This document shows, in pieces, positions 1 through 6,222 of a stretch of DNA of 8,052 nucleotides. Position numbers and translations under genes: made by a program. Every line of letters begins with the position of its first letter. Positions within the stretch are counted from its first letter, which is position 1. Under the pieces are notes generated by a model. It made no database searches. It was not told the DNA's origin and was given only the letters and a program-made list of their open reading frames with translations. Origin of the DNA: Fibrobacter succinogenes (GTDB taxonomy: Bacteria; Fibrobacterota; Fibrobacteria; Fibrobacterales; CADBQJ01); NCBI GenBank assembly GCA_902796785.1, contig CADBQJ010000070.1, positions 1 through 8,052 of the forward strand. Reading direction: 5' to 3'.

Positions 1-854
1 ACGGGGAACCGCGACTGCAGGTAGGCGATCACCTCCTGCACCAGGTGCTCGGGGGCGCTGGCGCCGCTGCTGATCCCCACGCGCTCCACGCCGTCGAACC
101 AGGAGAGGTCGATCTCGCCGCAGTTGTCGATGAGATGGGACTTCACGCCGAGCGTGCGTCCGAGCTCCTTCAGGCGCATGGAGTTGGAGCTGGTGGCGCT
201 GCCCACCACGAGCAGCAGGTCGATCCGCTCGCAGAGCTGCTCCACCGCCTGCTGGCGGTTGGTGGTGGCGTAGCACATGTCGCCGCGCTGCGGGCCGACG
301 ATGTCGGGGAACCGCTCGCGCAGGGCGTCGATGGTCCCCTTGGTCTCCTTGATGGAGAAGGTGGTCTGGGTGATGTAGGCCAGCTTGGCCCCCGCGGGGA
401 CCTCCAGCCGCGCCACGTCCTCGGGGCTGGTCACCAGCAGCATCTTCCCCTTGATCTGCCCCATCGTGCCGACCACCTCGGGATGGCCCGCGTGGCCGAT
501 GAGGATGATCGTGCGGTTTTCGGCGTCGTGCCGCTTGGCGCTGTTGTGCACCTTCTTGACCAGCGGGCAGGCGGCGTCGATCACCACCAGGCGCTTGGCC
601 TCGGCCTCGGCGTAGACGCTTTCGCCCACGCCGTGCGCGGAGAAGACGACCACGGCCCCCTCGGGCACGTCGTCGAGCTCCTCGACGAACCGGACCCCCT
701 TCGCGCGGAGGTCGTTGACCACGGCCTTGTTGTGGACGATCTCGTGGCGGACGTAGAGCGGGCTGCCGAACTTCTGCAGCGCGCGCTCCACGATCTGGAT
801 GGCGCGGTCCACGCCGGCGCAGAAGCCGCGGGGTTTGGCCAAGACGATTTTCAT
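1..854 (-). CDS. ispH: 4-hydroxy-3-methylbut-2-enyl diphosphate reductase (IspH), C-terminus outside window
   Basis: IspH catalyses the last step of the non-mevalonate (MEP) pathway, reducing HMBPP to IPP and DMAPP with a [4Fe-4S] cluster in the cytosol. The 284 codons present show the three cluster cysteines: C12 (PRGFCAGVDRAI), C96 (DAACPLVKKVH) and C194 (GDMCYATTNR). Substrate-site residues are also visible: H41, H74 (SAHGVG), H124 and E126 (GHAGHPEV), the TQTT stretch at 162-165 and GSATSSNS at 218-225. E. coli IspH has about 316 residues, so roughly the last 25-35 are missing at the window edge. The start is the ATG at 854-852, which overlaps the TGA of the upstream gene as ATGA. An AAGGAG ribosome site (860-865, minus strand) lies 5 nt before it, inside the end of the Kdo-transferase-like gene. 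It is the last visible gene of the leftward operon. The family assignment is very secure. Confidence 0.97.
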   Translation of the reverse strand, partial: MKIVLAKPRGFCAGVDRAIQIVERALQKFGSPLYVRHEIVHNKAVVNDLRAKGVRFVEELDDVPEGAVVVFSAHGVGESVYAEAEAKRLVVIDAACPLVKKVHNSAKRHDAENRTIILIGHAGHPEVVGTMGQIKGKMLLVTSPEDVARLEVPAGAKLAYITQTTFSIKETKGTIDALRERFPDIVGPQRGDMCYATTNRQQAVEQLCERIDLLLVVGSATSSNSMRLKELGRTLGVKSHLIDNCGEIDLSWFDGVERVGISSGASAPEHLVQEVIAYLQSRFP

Positions 855-2098
855 GCCTGCTCCTTTTTGTCCATGAAACGGCGAAGCGCCCGGGCGGCCC
901 GCTTCGCCTGCGCGCGCTGGTTCGCCGAAAGGGCGTCGACCGCCGCGAGAACGCTCTCCGCGGGAGGGACGGCGCATTCCGGCCACCGCGCGTCGCCCGC
1001 GGCGATTTCGCGCCGCAGGTTCCATTCGTCGAGCCGCCGGATCTCCGACGAACGAAGATACCAATACGGCCCGGTCAAAATCAAGTTCCCGCACTCCAGC
1101 GGCTCCAGCGCGTTGTGGACGCCCGGGCCGGGGACGAGCGAGCCGCCCACGAGGGCGGCGGCGCAGGAGAGGGCGACCTCGCGCGTCTTCCCGAAGTCCT
1201 CGACCAGGGCGACCTCGCCGTCGGCGGGGACGAGCCCCGCGCGCCAGGGGACGACGCGCCAGCCCGCGCCGCGGCAGAGCCGCCGCGCGGCGCGAAGCTC
1301 CGCGGAGCGGCGCATCTGGAGGATCCAGCGCCGGGGCGCCCCCTCAGCGCGCAGCAGCTCCAGCAGGACGGGCAGCTCCTCGAGGTGGAGCGAAAGCGCG
1401 CAGAGGGGGCAGCCGCGCTCCGCGCGGAGCGCCTCCGGCGCGACGCCGACCAGCCGCTTGCAGTCGCCGCAGACCCGCGCCCAGCGGCCGGTCAGCCTCG
1501 CCAGCCGCGCGGAGTCGTCCACCTCCGCCGCGCGGATCGCGGAACAGCTCCGGGCCATCGCGCGGAAAAGCCCGGGCGCCCAGCGCTCCCATCTCCGCGC
1601 GGCGCGCGGGCCGAGGCGCGCGGACCACCAGACGAGCGGGACGCGCGAACTCCGCGCCGCCTGGCAGACCGCGGGCCAGAGCTCCGACTCGTAGGCCACG
1701 GCCAGGACGACGCGGTTCCGCCTCCAGAGCTTCGCCAGGCGGCGCGGGTTCTCGAAGGGCAGCAGCGCGGGCTCGATCCGGAAGTGGCGCAGGGGCGGCT
1801 CGCCGGGCCCCTCCGTCCGCGCCCGTTCGTAGGCGGCGACGGTCTGCAGGCTGAGGACGAGGTTCATGCCCAGCGGGCTCTCGCCGAGGGCCTCGTCCAC
1901 CGCGCGGACCAGGCGGAGCGCCCCGTTGAGCTCGCCCAGCGAGGCGGCGTGGAGCCAGAGCGCGGGGCGGCCGTCGTCGAACAGCCGCGTGCGCGCGCGA
2001 ATCGAAATCCCCCAGCGCGCGTCGAGCGGCGTGAAGGAGAGAACCGCCTCGAGGAGCCGCGCGGCGGCGCGGACGAGGAAAAGGAGGGCGCGGCTCAC
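851..2098 (-). CDS. Divergent Kdo transferase (WaaA/KdtA-like, GT30 family)
   Basis: This 415-residue protein resembles WaaA, the membrane-anchored enzyme that transfers Kdo from CMP-Kdo to lipid IVA (family members are about 420-430 residues). It has a hydrophobic N-terminal segment (about 4-21). HAASLGE at 50-56 matches the family HAxSxGE motif with its catalytic Glu, and ESELWP at 137-142 matches EtElWP. VGGSLVPGPGVHNALEP (317-333), followed by a LTGP stretch, matches the C-terminal GGSL...N.LEP motif. The donor-side motifs differ. The usual v.GnlK is CGDCK (210-214), the AST..GEE region is CALSLHLEE (233-241), the PRH position reads QMR (261-263), and GEL is GKT (303-305). The cysteines form two CxxC pairs (C210/C213, C230/C233). 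The start is the GTG at 2098-2096, overlapping the preceding TGA as GTGA, with GGAG 8 nt upstream. The in-frame sequence before it does not resemble the family. The fold is likely, but the exact donor and acceptor are uncertain, so no symbol is given. Confidence 0.82.
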   Translation of the reverse strand: MSRALLFLVRAAARLLEAVLSFTPLDARWGISIRARTRLFDDGRPALWLHAASLGELNGALRLVRAVDEALGESPLGMNLVLSLQTVAAYERARTEGPGEPPLRHFRIEPALLPFENPRRLAKLWRRNRVVLAVAYESELWPAVCQAARSSRVPLVWWSARLGPRAARRWERWAPGLFRAMARSCSAIRAAEVDDSARLARLTGRWARVCGDCKRLVGVAPEALRAERGCPLCALSLHLEELPVLLELLRAEGAPRRWILQMRRSAELRAARRLCRGAGWRVVPWRAGLVPADGEVALVEDFGKTREVALSCAAALVGGSLVPGPGVHNALEPLECGNLILTGPYWYLRSSEIRRLDEWNLRREIAAGDARWPECAVPPAESVLAAVDALSANQRAQAKRAARALRRFMDKKEQA

Positions 2099-2670
2099 CA
2101 CGGCCGCTCCCAGGGCGCCGCGAGCGCGACCGCCAGAATCGCCTGCCAGACCCAGGTCCAGCCGTCGGAGAGGAAGGCGGCCAGGGCGCTCCGCGCCTCG
2201 GGATCCGCCTCGCCCCCTTCGCCCCAGCCCCAGAACGGGGTCCGTTCCGCCCACCGTTCCCACTCCGCGCCGAACCGCTCGCGCAGGTAGCGGTCCTCGC
2301 CCGCGCCCAGGCCGGCGCAGACCGCCGCCCACCCCAGCGCCAGCCACAGCGCCTGCGGGGCGGCGACGCCCGAGAGGAGGACCATGCCCCAGCCGGCCAG
2401 GAGGTTGGCCAGGTAGAGCGGATGGCGCATGCGGGAGTAGGTCCCCGCGCGGACCAGGCGGGGGGCGTCGAGCTCGCCGGCGCGGGTGTGCGGTCCGATG
2501 ACGCGGCGCGACTGCACGCGCAGCGCCCCGCCGCCCAGGAGGAAGAGCGCGGCGCAGAGGAGCGACGCGGGGGTGGCGTCGAGCCGGCGCGGAAGGAAGA
2601 GCAGCAGTCCGGCGAAGAGCAGGGCCCATTCGCCGCGGAACCGGTAGAAGAGGTCGGCAAGCCGTCTCAA
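2095..2670 (-). CDS. ICMT/PEMT-like integral membrane methyltransferase, TTG start
   Basis: This is a 191-residue hydrophobic protein of the isoprenylcysteine carboxyl methyltransferase / phospholipid methyltransferase superfamily. The hallmark is the pair of C-terminal motifs: LVRAGTYSRMRHPLYLANLL (72-91, with R82-H83-P84) and GEDRYLRERFGAEWERWAERTP (starting at residue 124, with E125). Together these form the S-adenosylmethionine site at the membrane surface. Hydrophobic segments lie near 14-27, 36-50, 86-101 and 104-123, with a possible further one at 171-186. The start is TTG at 2670-2668, overlapping the TGA of the ABC exporter gene as TTGA, with GGGGAGG 4 nt upstream. The first in-frame ATG lies within the catalytic motif (M81), too late to be the start. 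Bacterial members modify diverse lipids or small molecules, and the substrate here cannot be read from sequence. The position between an exporter and a Kdo-transferase homolog suggests an envelope lipid role, which is an inference. Confidence 0.82.
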   Translation of the reverse strand: MRRLADLFYRFRGEWALLFAGLLLFLPRRLDATPASLLCAALFLLGGGALRVQSRRVIGPHTRAGELDAPRLVRAGTYSRMRHPLYLANLLAGWGMVLLSGVAAPQALWLALGWAAVCAGLGAGEDRYLRERFGAEWERWAERTPFWGWGEGGEADPEARSALAAFLSDGWTWVWQAILAVALAAPWERPW

Positions 2671-4241
2671 TCGGCCTCCCCGAGGAGCGTTTCGACGCGG
2701 ACCGCGCGGAAGCCGGGCGCGGGGTCGTGCGAGGCGACCAGCAGCGGCAGCCCCTTGCCCGCGCAGTAGAGCCGGACCGCCTCGAGGACCGCGGGGCGCT
2801 CCTCGGCGGGGAGCCGCGAGACGGGCTCGTCCAGAAGCACCAGGCCGTCGGCGCTCAGCAGCACGATGGCCAGCGCCAGCCGCTGCGTTTCGCCGCCGGA
2901 GAGCGAGGAGACCAGCACCCCCTCGTCCTGCGGACGGCGCGGCGGAAGGCGGAGCGCCTCGAGCAGCGCCCGGTCCTCGGCGTCGCGCGGCGAGAGCGAG
3001 TATTCGCGGGGCACGAGCGGGTCCTGGGCCAGGTAGGCCACGTCGGCGTCGATCCCCTCGCCGGGAAGGAGGATCTCCCCTTCGCGCGGCTCGGCGAGTC
3101 CGGCGACGAGGCGGAAGAGCGTGCTCTTGCCCGAGCCGTTGGGCCCCTGCAGCAGCGCGGGCTCGGAAAGGTCGAGCGTCCAGGTCGCGTTCCGGAAGAG
3201 CATGCGCGTCCCGTAGGCGAAGGAGAGGCCGCGCGCGGAGAGCCGGCCGTTTTCGCCCACGCGGCGCGGCGCGGGCTCGGGAGAGGCGGCCATGGCGCGC
3301 AGGCGGTCCCAGGCCACCTGGGCGTCGCGCAGGACGGGAGGCAGCCGGAACGCCTCGCGGAGCGGGCGGTAGCAGAGGAGGAGCGCGCCGCAGAAGGCGA
3401 CCAGGTCGGGCACCTGCAGCCGCCCCGTCCTGAGCAGGAAGCCCGAGCCGGCCAGCACCGCCAGCGTGGCCAGGCCGGAGACCAGCTCGGCGGATCCGAC
3501 CAGGTGGGCGCGCCGGGTCTCGATGCGCCGTTCGAGCTCCGCCAGTTCGGAGACGTCGGCGCGCAGGCGGTCGCGCAGCGCGGCGACGGGAGCCGCGATG
3601 GTCCAGTTCTTCCGCAGCCGGAGCCAGTCGCCGTAGTCGCGCCCAAGCGCGTCCGTGCGGGCCATCGCCTCGCCCATGGGGACGCCGATGCGGTGCAGCC
3701 GGGCCTGCAGCAGGGCCACCACCGGGGCCAGCAACGCGAGCATCCCGAAGGCCAGCTCCCACGAGAGGACCGCCATCCAGGGGACGAAGACCGCGAGCTC
3801 GAGCAGCGAAAGGACGAACTGATGGATGTTCTCGCCGCCCTTGCGCAGGTAGACCATGTCGTGGGTGATCCGGTGGGCCGACTTGGCCACGCTCCCGCGC
3901 GGGACCGGCGTCCCGGTCAGCTCCAGCCGGACGTCGCGCACGAAGCCGGCCGTCGTCCGGGCCACCCCCTTCCAGCGGAGCGCGCCGAAGGCGAACCGCG
4001 CGAAGACGCAGAGGACGAGGAGCCCGCAGAGGAGCGCCGCCCCGCGCGCGTCGGCGCGGAGGGAGAAACCGGCGAACTCCGTCTCGCCGCCGTCGGAGCC
4101 CAGGAAGAGCGCCCCCAGGCGGATTCCGCCCAGAAGCGCGGCGTCCGCGGCGATGGAGAGCGCCCCGAAGAGCGCCGGCGAGGCCATCGCGCCCAATTCG
4201 GACGCGACGAAGGCGCGGGCGAAGCTCGGTCTCTCCAGCAT
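2667..4241 (-). CDS. ABC exporter, permease fused to ATPase domain
   Basis: This 524-residue half-transporter has an N-terminal membrane domain and a C-terminal nucleotide-binding domain, and would act as a dimer in the inner membrane. Six hydrophobic stretches are visible near 21-48, 67-88, 141-160, 162-180, 249-270 and 277-292. The ATPase starts near 334. It has an A-loop aromatic (Y343), Walker A GPNGSGKST at 366-374, Q-loop Q406, signature LSGGE at 447-451, Walker B LVLLDEP at 467-473 and switch H505. All catalytic residues are present, so it should hydrolyse ATP. The distance from Walker A to the signature is about 75 residues, shorter than in MsbA-type exporters, so the helical subdomain is trimmed. 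The ATG at 4241-4239 has no Shine-Dalgarno sequence. The -10-like TAGCTA is only about 11 nt upstream, suggesting an almost leaderless message. It is the first gene of the leftward operon. The substrate is unknown. A lipid or envelope precursor is plausible from the neighbours. Confidence 0.9.
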   Translation of the reverse strand: MLERPSFARAFVASELGAMASPALFGALSIAADAALLGGIRLGALFLGSDGGETEFAGFSLRADARGAALLCGLLVLCVFARFAFGALRWKGVARTTAGFVRDVRLELTGTPVPRGSVAKSAHRITHDMVYLRKGGENIHQFVLSLLELAVFVPWMAVLSWELAFGMLALLAPVVALLQARLHRIGVPMGEAMARTDALGRDYGDWLRLRKNWTIAAPVAALRDRLRADVSELAELERRIETRRAHLVGSAELVSGLATLAVLAGSGFLLRTGRLQVPDLVAFCGALLLCYRPLREAFRLPPVLRDAQVAWDRLRAMAASPEPAPRRVGENGRLSARGLSFAYGTRMLFRNATWTLDLSEPALLQGPNGSGKSTLFRLVAGLAEPREGEILLPGEGIDADVAYLAQDPLVPREYSLSPRDAEDRALLEALRLPPRRPQDEGVLVSSLSGGETQRLALAIVLLSADGLVLLDEPVSRLPAEERPAVLEAVRLYCAGKGLPLLVASHDPAPGFRAVRVETLLGEAD

Positions 4242-4252
4242 GAAGGGAATTT

Positions 4253-4281
4253 TAGCTATTCCCGCCCCTCCCGTTTTTCAA
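4253..4281 (-). promoter_or_regulatory. Predicted promoter of the leftward envelope/isoprenoid operon
   Basis: On the minus strand, TTGAAA (4281-4276) and TAGCTA (4258-4253) are separated by 17 bases, a standard sigma70 layout. Transcription would start around 4246, only about 5 nt before the ATG at 4241, which would explain the absent ribosome site. It is back to back with the tRNA-Glu promoter, whose -35 begins at 4300. Confidence 0.5.
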
Positions 4282-4299
4282 AAAAATTCGCCGAAACCC

Positions 4300-4329
4300 T
4301 TGACATTTCCCCCCGATTTCCTACCTTTG
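4300..4329 (+). promoter_or_regulatory. Predicted promoter of tRNA-Glu
   Basis: A consensus TTGACA at 4300-4305 is followed after 16 bases by TACCTTTG at 4322-4329. It can be read as a sigma70 -35/-10 pair or as the Bacteroidota-type pair (TTG, 19 bases, TAnnTTTG). The tRNA begins 24 nt after the motif, leaving a 5' leader of about 18 nt. Confidence 0.6.
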
Positions 4330-4353
4330 GTCTCGCTCCTCGCGGAGTGTCCT

Positions 4354-4426
4354 GCTCCCATCGTCCAGAGGCCTAGGACTCATGATTTTCATTCATGCAA
4401 CTCCGGTTCGAATCCGGATGGGAGTA
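4354..4426 (+). tRNA. tRNA-Glu (anticodon TTC)
   Basis: The 73 bases fold as a cloverleaf. The anticodon stem is CATGA/TCATG around the loop TTTTCAT, with anticodon TTC at 4388-4390 reading GAA/GAG. The T-arm is TCCGG-TTCGAAT-CCGGA and the D-arm begins TCGTCCAGAGGCCTAGGAC, very like bacterial tRNA-Glu. The acceptor stem is GCTCCCA with TGGGAGT, which makes the first pair a G-U wobble. The discriminator is A and CCA is not encoded. It is transcribed alone, with its own terminator just downstream. Confidence 0.96.
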
Positions 4427-4428
4427 CT

Positions 4429-4464
4429 AAAAGAAGCGGCGCAAGCGCCGCTTCTTTTCTTTTT
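4429..4464 (+). terminator. Intrinsic terminator after tRNA-Glu
   Basis: A perfect 13-bp stem (4429-4441 with 4446-4458) closes a CAAG loop and is followed by a T-rich tail (CTTTTT). It starts 3 nt after the tRNA discriminator base. Confidence 0.93.
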
Positions 4465-4491
4465 GCCGCTTCCTTTCTTTTTCTATGTTTG
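4463..4491 (+). promoter_or_regulatory. Predicted promoter of tRNA-Gly
   Basis: TTG at 4463-4465 is followed, after 18 bases, by TATGTTTG at 4484-4491 (TATGTT as a -10). The tRNA begins 8 nt later, so the 5' leader would be very short. The -35 side overlaps the tail of the preceding terminator. Confidence 0.5.
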
Positions 4492-4498
4492 GAGCGAC

Positions 4499-4571
4499 GC
4501 GGTGGTAGCTCAATTGGTAGAGCTTTAGCCTTCCAAGCTAATGGTTGTGGGTTCGAGTCTCATCCACCGCT
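4499..4571 (+). tRNA. tRNA-Gly (anticodon TCC)
   Basis: The 73 bases have a perfect acceptor stem GCGGTGG/CCACCGC and a D-arm TAGCTCAATTGGTAGAGCT. The anticodon stem is TTAGC/GCTAA around CTTCCAA, with anticodon TCC at 4532-4534 reading GGA/GGG. The T-arm GTGGG-TTCGAGT-CTCAT contains two G-U pairs. The discriminator is T, as in E. coli tRNA-Gly, and CCA is not encoded. Confidence 0.96.
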
Positions 4572-4578
4572 CTCTTCC

Positions 4579-4614
4579 GGAAAACCGGGTCCCGATCGGC
4601 CCGGTTTTCCTTTT
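4579..4614 (+). terminator. Intrinsic terminator after tRNA-Gly
   Basis: An 11-bp stem GGAAAACCGGG (4579-4589) pairs with CCCGGTTTTCC (4600-4610), followed by TTTT. The 10-nt loop contains CCGATCGG, which is itself self-complementary. Confidence 0.88.
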
Positions 4615-4631
4615 CCGGATTTTCTTCGCCT

Positions 4632-4646
4632 CCGGGGCCGCCCCGG
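4632..4646. repeat. GC-rich inverted repeat upstream of the nitroreductase promoter
   Basis: CCGGGG-CCG-CCCCGG is a perfect 6-bp inverted repeat with a 3-base centre, 14 bases before the predicted -10 at 4661. It could be an operator, a hairpin or chance in GC-rich DNA. Confidence 0.3.
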
Positions 4647-4660
4647 GCGCCCGAATTCCG

Positions 4661-4668
4661 TAGATTTG
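4661..4668 (+). promoter_or_regulatory. Predicted -10/-7 element (TAGATTTG) for the nitroreductase-ferrochelatase-trmB operon
   Basis: TAGATTTG lies 34 nt before the ATG at 4703, giving a leader of about 28 nt that carries GGAGGAG at 4692-4698. No clear -35 is visible at the expected distance. It is supported mainly by sharing TAnnTTTG with the other rightward promoters. Confidence 0.4.
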
Positions 4669-4702
4669 GAATGAAACCGCAAGTCCAGGACGGAGGAGCA
4701 CG

Positions 4703-5218
4703 ATGACCTTCCGGGAAGTTCTCGAATCGCGATATTCCGTGCGCAAGTTCGCGCCCGACCCCGTCCCCGCCGACAAGCTGGCGGCGGTCCTCGAGGCGGT
4801 CCGCGTCGCCCCCTCCGCCAAGAACCTCCAGCCGGTCCGGTTCCGCCTCTTCACGACCCCCGAGGAGCTGGCGCTCGTCGACGCCTGCACTCCCTGCCGC
4901 TACGGCGCCCCCGCGGTCCTGCTCTTCTGCTACGACGACGAGGTCGCCTGGAAGAAGGAAGGGCGCCCCGACGCCGGCCCGGTCGACGTCTCCATCGCCT
5001 GCACCTACGCCATGCTCGAGGCCGCGAACCAGGGGCTGGGCAGCGTCTGGGTGATGAACGCGGACTGCGCCAAGCTGCGCGAACTGCTCTCGCTCCCCCC
5101 GCGGATCCTCCCGATCTGCCTGCTCCCCTTCGGCTTCGCCGCCCCGGACGCCGAGCCCGGCCCGATGCACGCCCGCCGCGTCCCGCTCGAGGCGATGCGG
5201 CTCCGCGAGGAGGCGTAG
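4703..5218 (+). CDS. Nitroreductase family flavoprotein
   Basis: This 171-residue protein is a compact member of the FMN-dependent nitroreductase family, which uses NAD(P)H to reduce nitro, quinone or other electrophilic substrates and normally works as a cytosolic dimer. RYSVRKF at 10-16 supplies the phosphate-binding Arg/Ser residues. APSAKNLQP at 36-44 is the second FMN motif. DVSIACTYAMLEAANQGLGS (95-114) matches the conserved central helix, and LPFGF (141-145) replaces the usual GyP segment. There are six cysteines: C62 and C65 as CTPC, and C76, C100, C122 and C139. The ATG at 4703 is set by a strong GGAGGAG ribosome site ending 4 nt upstream. The stop is 2 nt before the ferrochelatase-like start, so the two are co-transcribed. 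The substrate is unknown. A redox role linked to heme synthesis is possible but rests only on position. Confidence 0.9.
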   Translation: MTFREVLESRYSVRKFAPDPVPADKLAAVLEAVRVAPSAKNLQPVRFRLFTTPEELALVDACTPCRYGAPAVLLFCYDDEVAWKKEGRPDAGPVDVSIACTYAMLEAANQGLGSVWVMNADCAKLRELLSLPPRILPICLLPFGFAAPDAEPGPMHARRVPLEAMRLREEA

Positions 5219-5220
5219 CC

Positions 5221-6222
5221 ATGCTCAACCGCATCTTCGGCCTCTTCCGCAGTTCAGGCAAGGCGAAGCGCGACCTCTCGCGCGCCGTCCTGCTCGTCGA
5301 CATGGGCGCGCCCGACAGCCAGGAGGAGTACCGCCTCTACCTCGAGCGGCTCTTCTCCGACCCCGACGTCCTCCCCGCGCCGCGCCCGATCCGCTGGTGG
5401 ATCCGCCGGCGCATCGTCGCCAAGCGGCTCGTCCCGGGCTGGCGGCGCTACGTGGCCAACGGCCTCTCCCCGCTCAAGCGCGCCGTCGCCGCCCTCGCCC
5501 GCTCGCTCTCCGCGGAACTGGACGGCATGCAGGTGGGCGCCGCCTACACCTTCGCCGAGCCGCAGATTCCCGAGACGATCGCGAAGTTCGAGAAGATGGG
5601 CGTCCGCGAGCTCGCCGTCGTCCCGCTCCATCCCCACTCCTGCCGGGCCTCGCGCGGAGCCATGCGGCGCCGGATCGACGCGGTCCCCCCTTCGCGGACG
5701 ATGCGGATCGACGTGGTGCCGCCCTACGGCGACAACCCCCTCTTCGTGCGGTTCTGGGAACGGCTGGTCAAGGAGGCCGCCTACGCGAACCGGATGGAGC
5801 GCCCGCACGTCCTCTTCTCGGCGCACGGCATCCCGCTGAGCTACCTGAAGAAGGGCGAGACCTACCTCGACGAGGTCCGCGCCTCGTGCGACGCGATCGG
5901 GCTTTCGCTCGGGCTGGAGTGGTCGCTCGCCTTCCAGAGCGCCATGGGCCGCGGCAAGTGGACGACGCCCTCCGTCGTCGACGAGCTGACGCGCCTGGAG
6001 AAGAACGGCGCGAAGGAGGTGCTGATCGCGCCGGTCACCTTCCTCGCCGAAAACCTCGAGACGATCGCCGACCTCGGCAGCGAGCTCGACCGCTCGCGCT
6101 GGCCCGGCATGAAGATCGCGCGAGTCCTCCTCCCCGACGGCTCGACCCCCTGCCCCGCGCAGAAGGAGCTGAACGAGCTCCTGGTCTCGCTCTGCAAAAA
6201 CGCCCAATCCCAAGACACATGA
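5221..6222 (+). CDS. hemH: Ferrochelatase family protein (HemH/CpfC-like)
   Basis: The 333-residue protein matches ferrochelatase, which inserts Fe2+ into protoporphyrin IX or coproporphyrin III. The N-terminal block VLLVDMGAPDS (23-33) corresponds to VLLvNlGgPDS, and RYVANGLSPLK (76-86) to the Y..IGGgSPL region. AVVPLHPHS (132-140) matches vlPLYPqyS. FSAHGIP at 199-205 carries the catalytic His (H202). FQSAMGRGKWTTP (238-250) matches the QSr.G...WL.P motif. TFLAENLETI (273-282) holds the conserved metal-site Glu (E280). About 18 residues precede the conserved domain (RIFGLFRSSGKAKR), giving a basic N-terminal extension. The start ATG is 2 nt after the previous stop, with GAGGAGG in the end of that gene as ribosome site. 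No other heme gene is visible. Which porphyrin it uses cannot be told, and several motifs are degenerate (MGAPDS, LHPHS). Confidence 0.85.
   Translation: MLNRIFGLFRSSGKAKRDLSRAVLLVDMGAPDSQEEYRLYLERLFSDPDVLPAPRPIRWWIRRRIVAKRLVPGWRRYVANGLSPLKRAVAALARSLSAELDGMQVGAAYTFAEPQIPETIAKFEKMGVRELAVVPLHPHSCRASRGAMRRRIDAVPPSRTMRIDVVPPYGDNPLFVRFWERLVKEAAYANRMERPHVLFSAHGIPLSYLKKGETYLDEVRASCDAIGLSLGLEWSLAFQSAMGRGKWTTPSVVDELTRLEKNGAKEVLIAPVTFLAENLETIADLGSELDRSRWPGMKIARVLLPDGSTPCPAQKELNELLVSLCKNAQSQDT

Noticed and set aside
45..1694. Long rightward open frame (about 549 codons) across ispH and the Kdo-transferase-like gene
   Set aside because: Antisense to two recognised genes, rich in Ala/Gly/Arg/His from GC-rich DNA, and shows no family motif.
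2099..2629. Upstream extension of the Kdo-transferase-like frame to an ATG at 2629
   Set aside because: It overlaps the methyltransferase gene and does not resemble GT30. The GTG at 2098 gives the family's normal length.
2671..3762. Upstream extension of the ICMT-like frame to an ATG at 3762
   Set aside because: The extension lies over the ABC exporter in another frame and looks like noise. The TTG at 2670 with GGGGAGG and a TTGA overlap explains the start.
2727..4376. Long rightward open frame (about 549 codons) antisense to the ABC exporter
   Set aside because: Low-complexity Ala/Gly/Arg/Glu composition, covers a clear ABC gene on the other strand and runs into tRNA-Glu.
4354..4571. tRNA-Glu and tRNA-Gly as a possible integration (att) site
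   Set aside because: No integrase, no direct repeat of the tRNA 3' ends and no composition shift were seen nearby.
4572..4702. Possible riboswitch in the leader before the nitroreductase gene
   Set aside because: The region is accounted for by the tRNA-Gly terminator, a short GC inverted repeat, a promoter element and a roughly 28-nt leader, too short for a known riboswitch.
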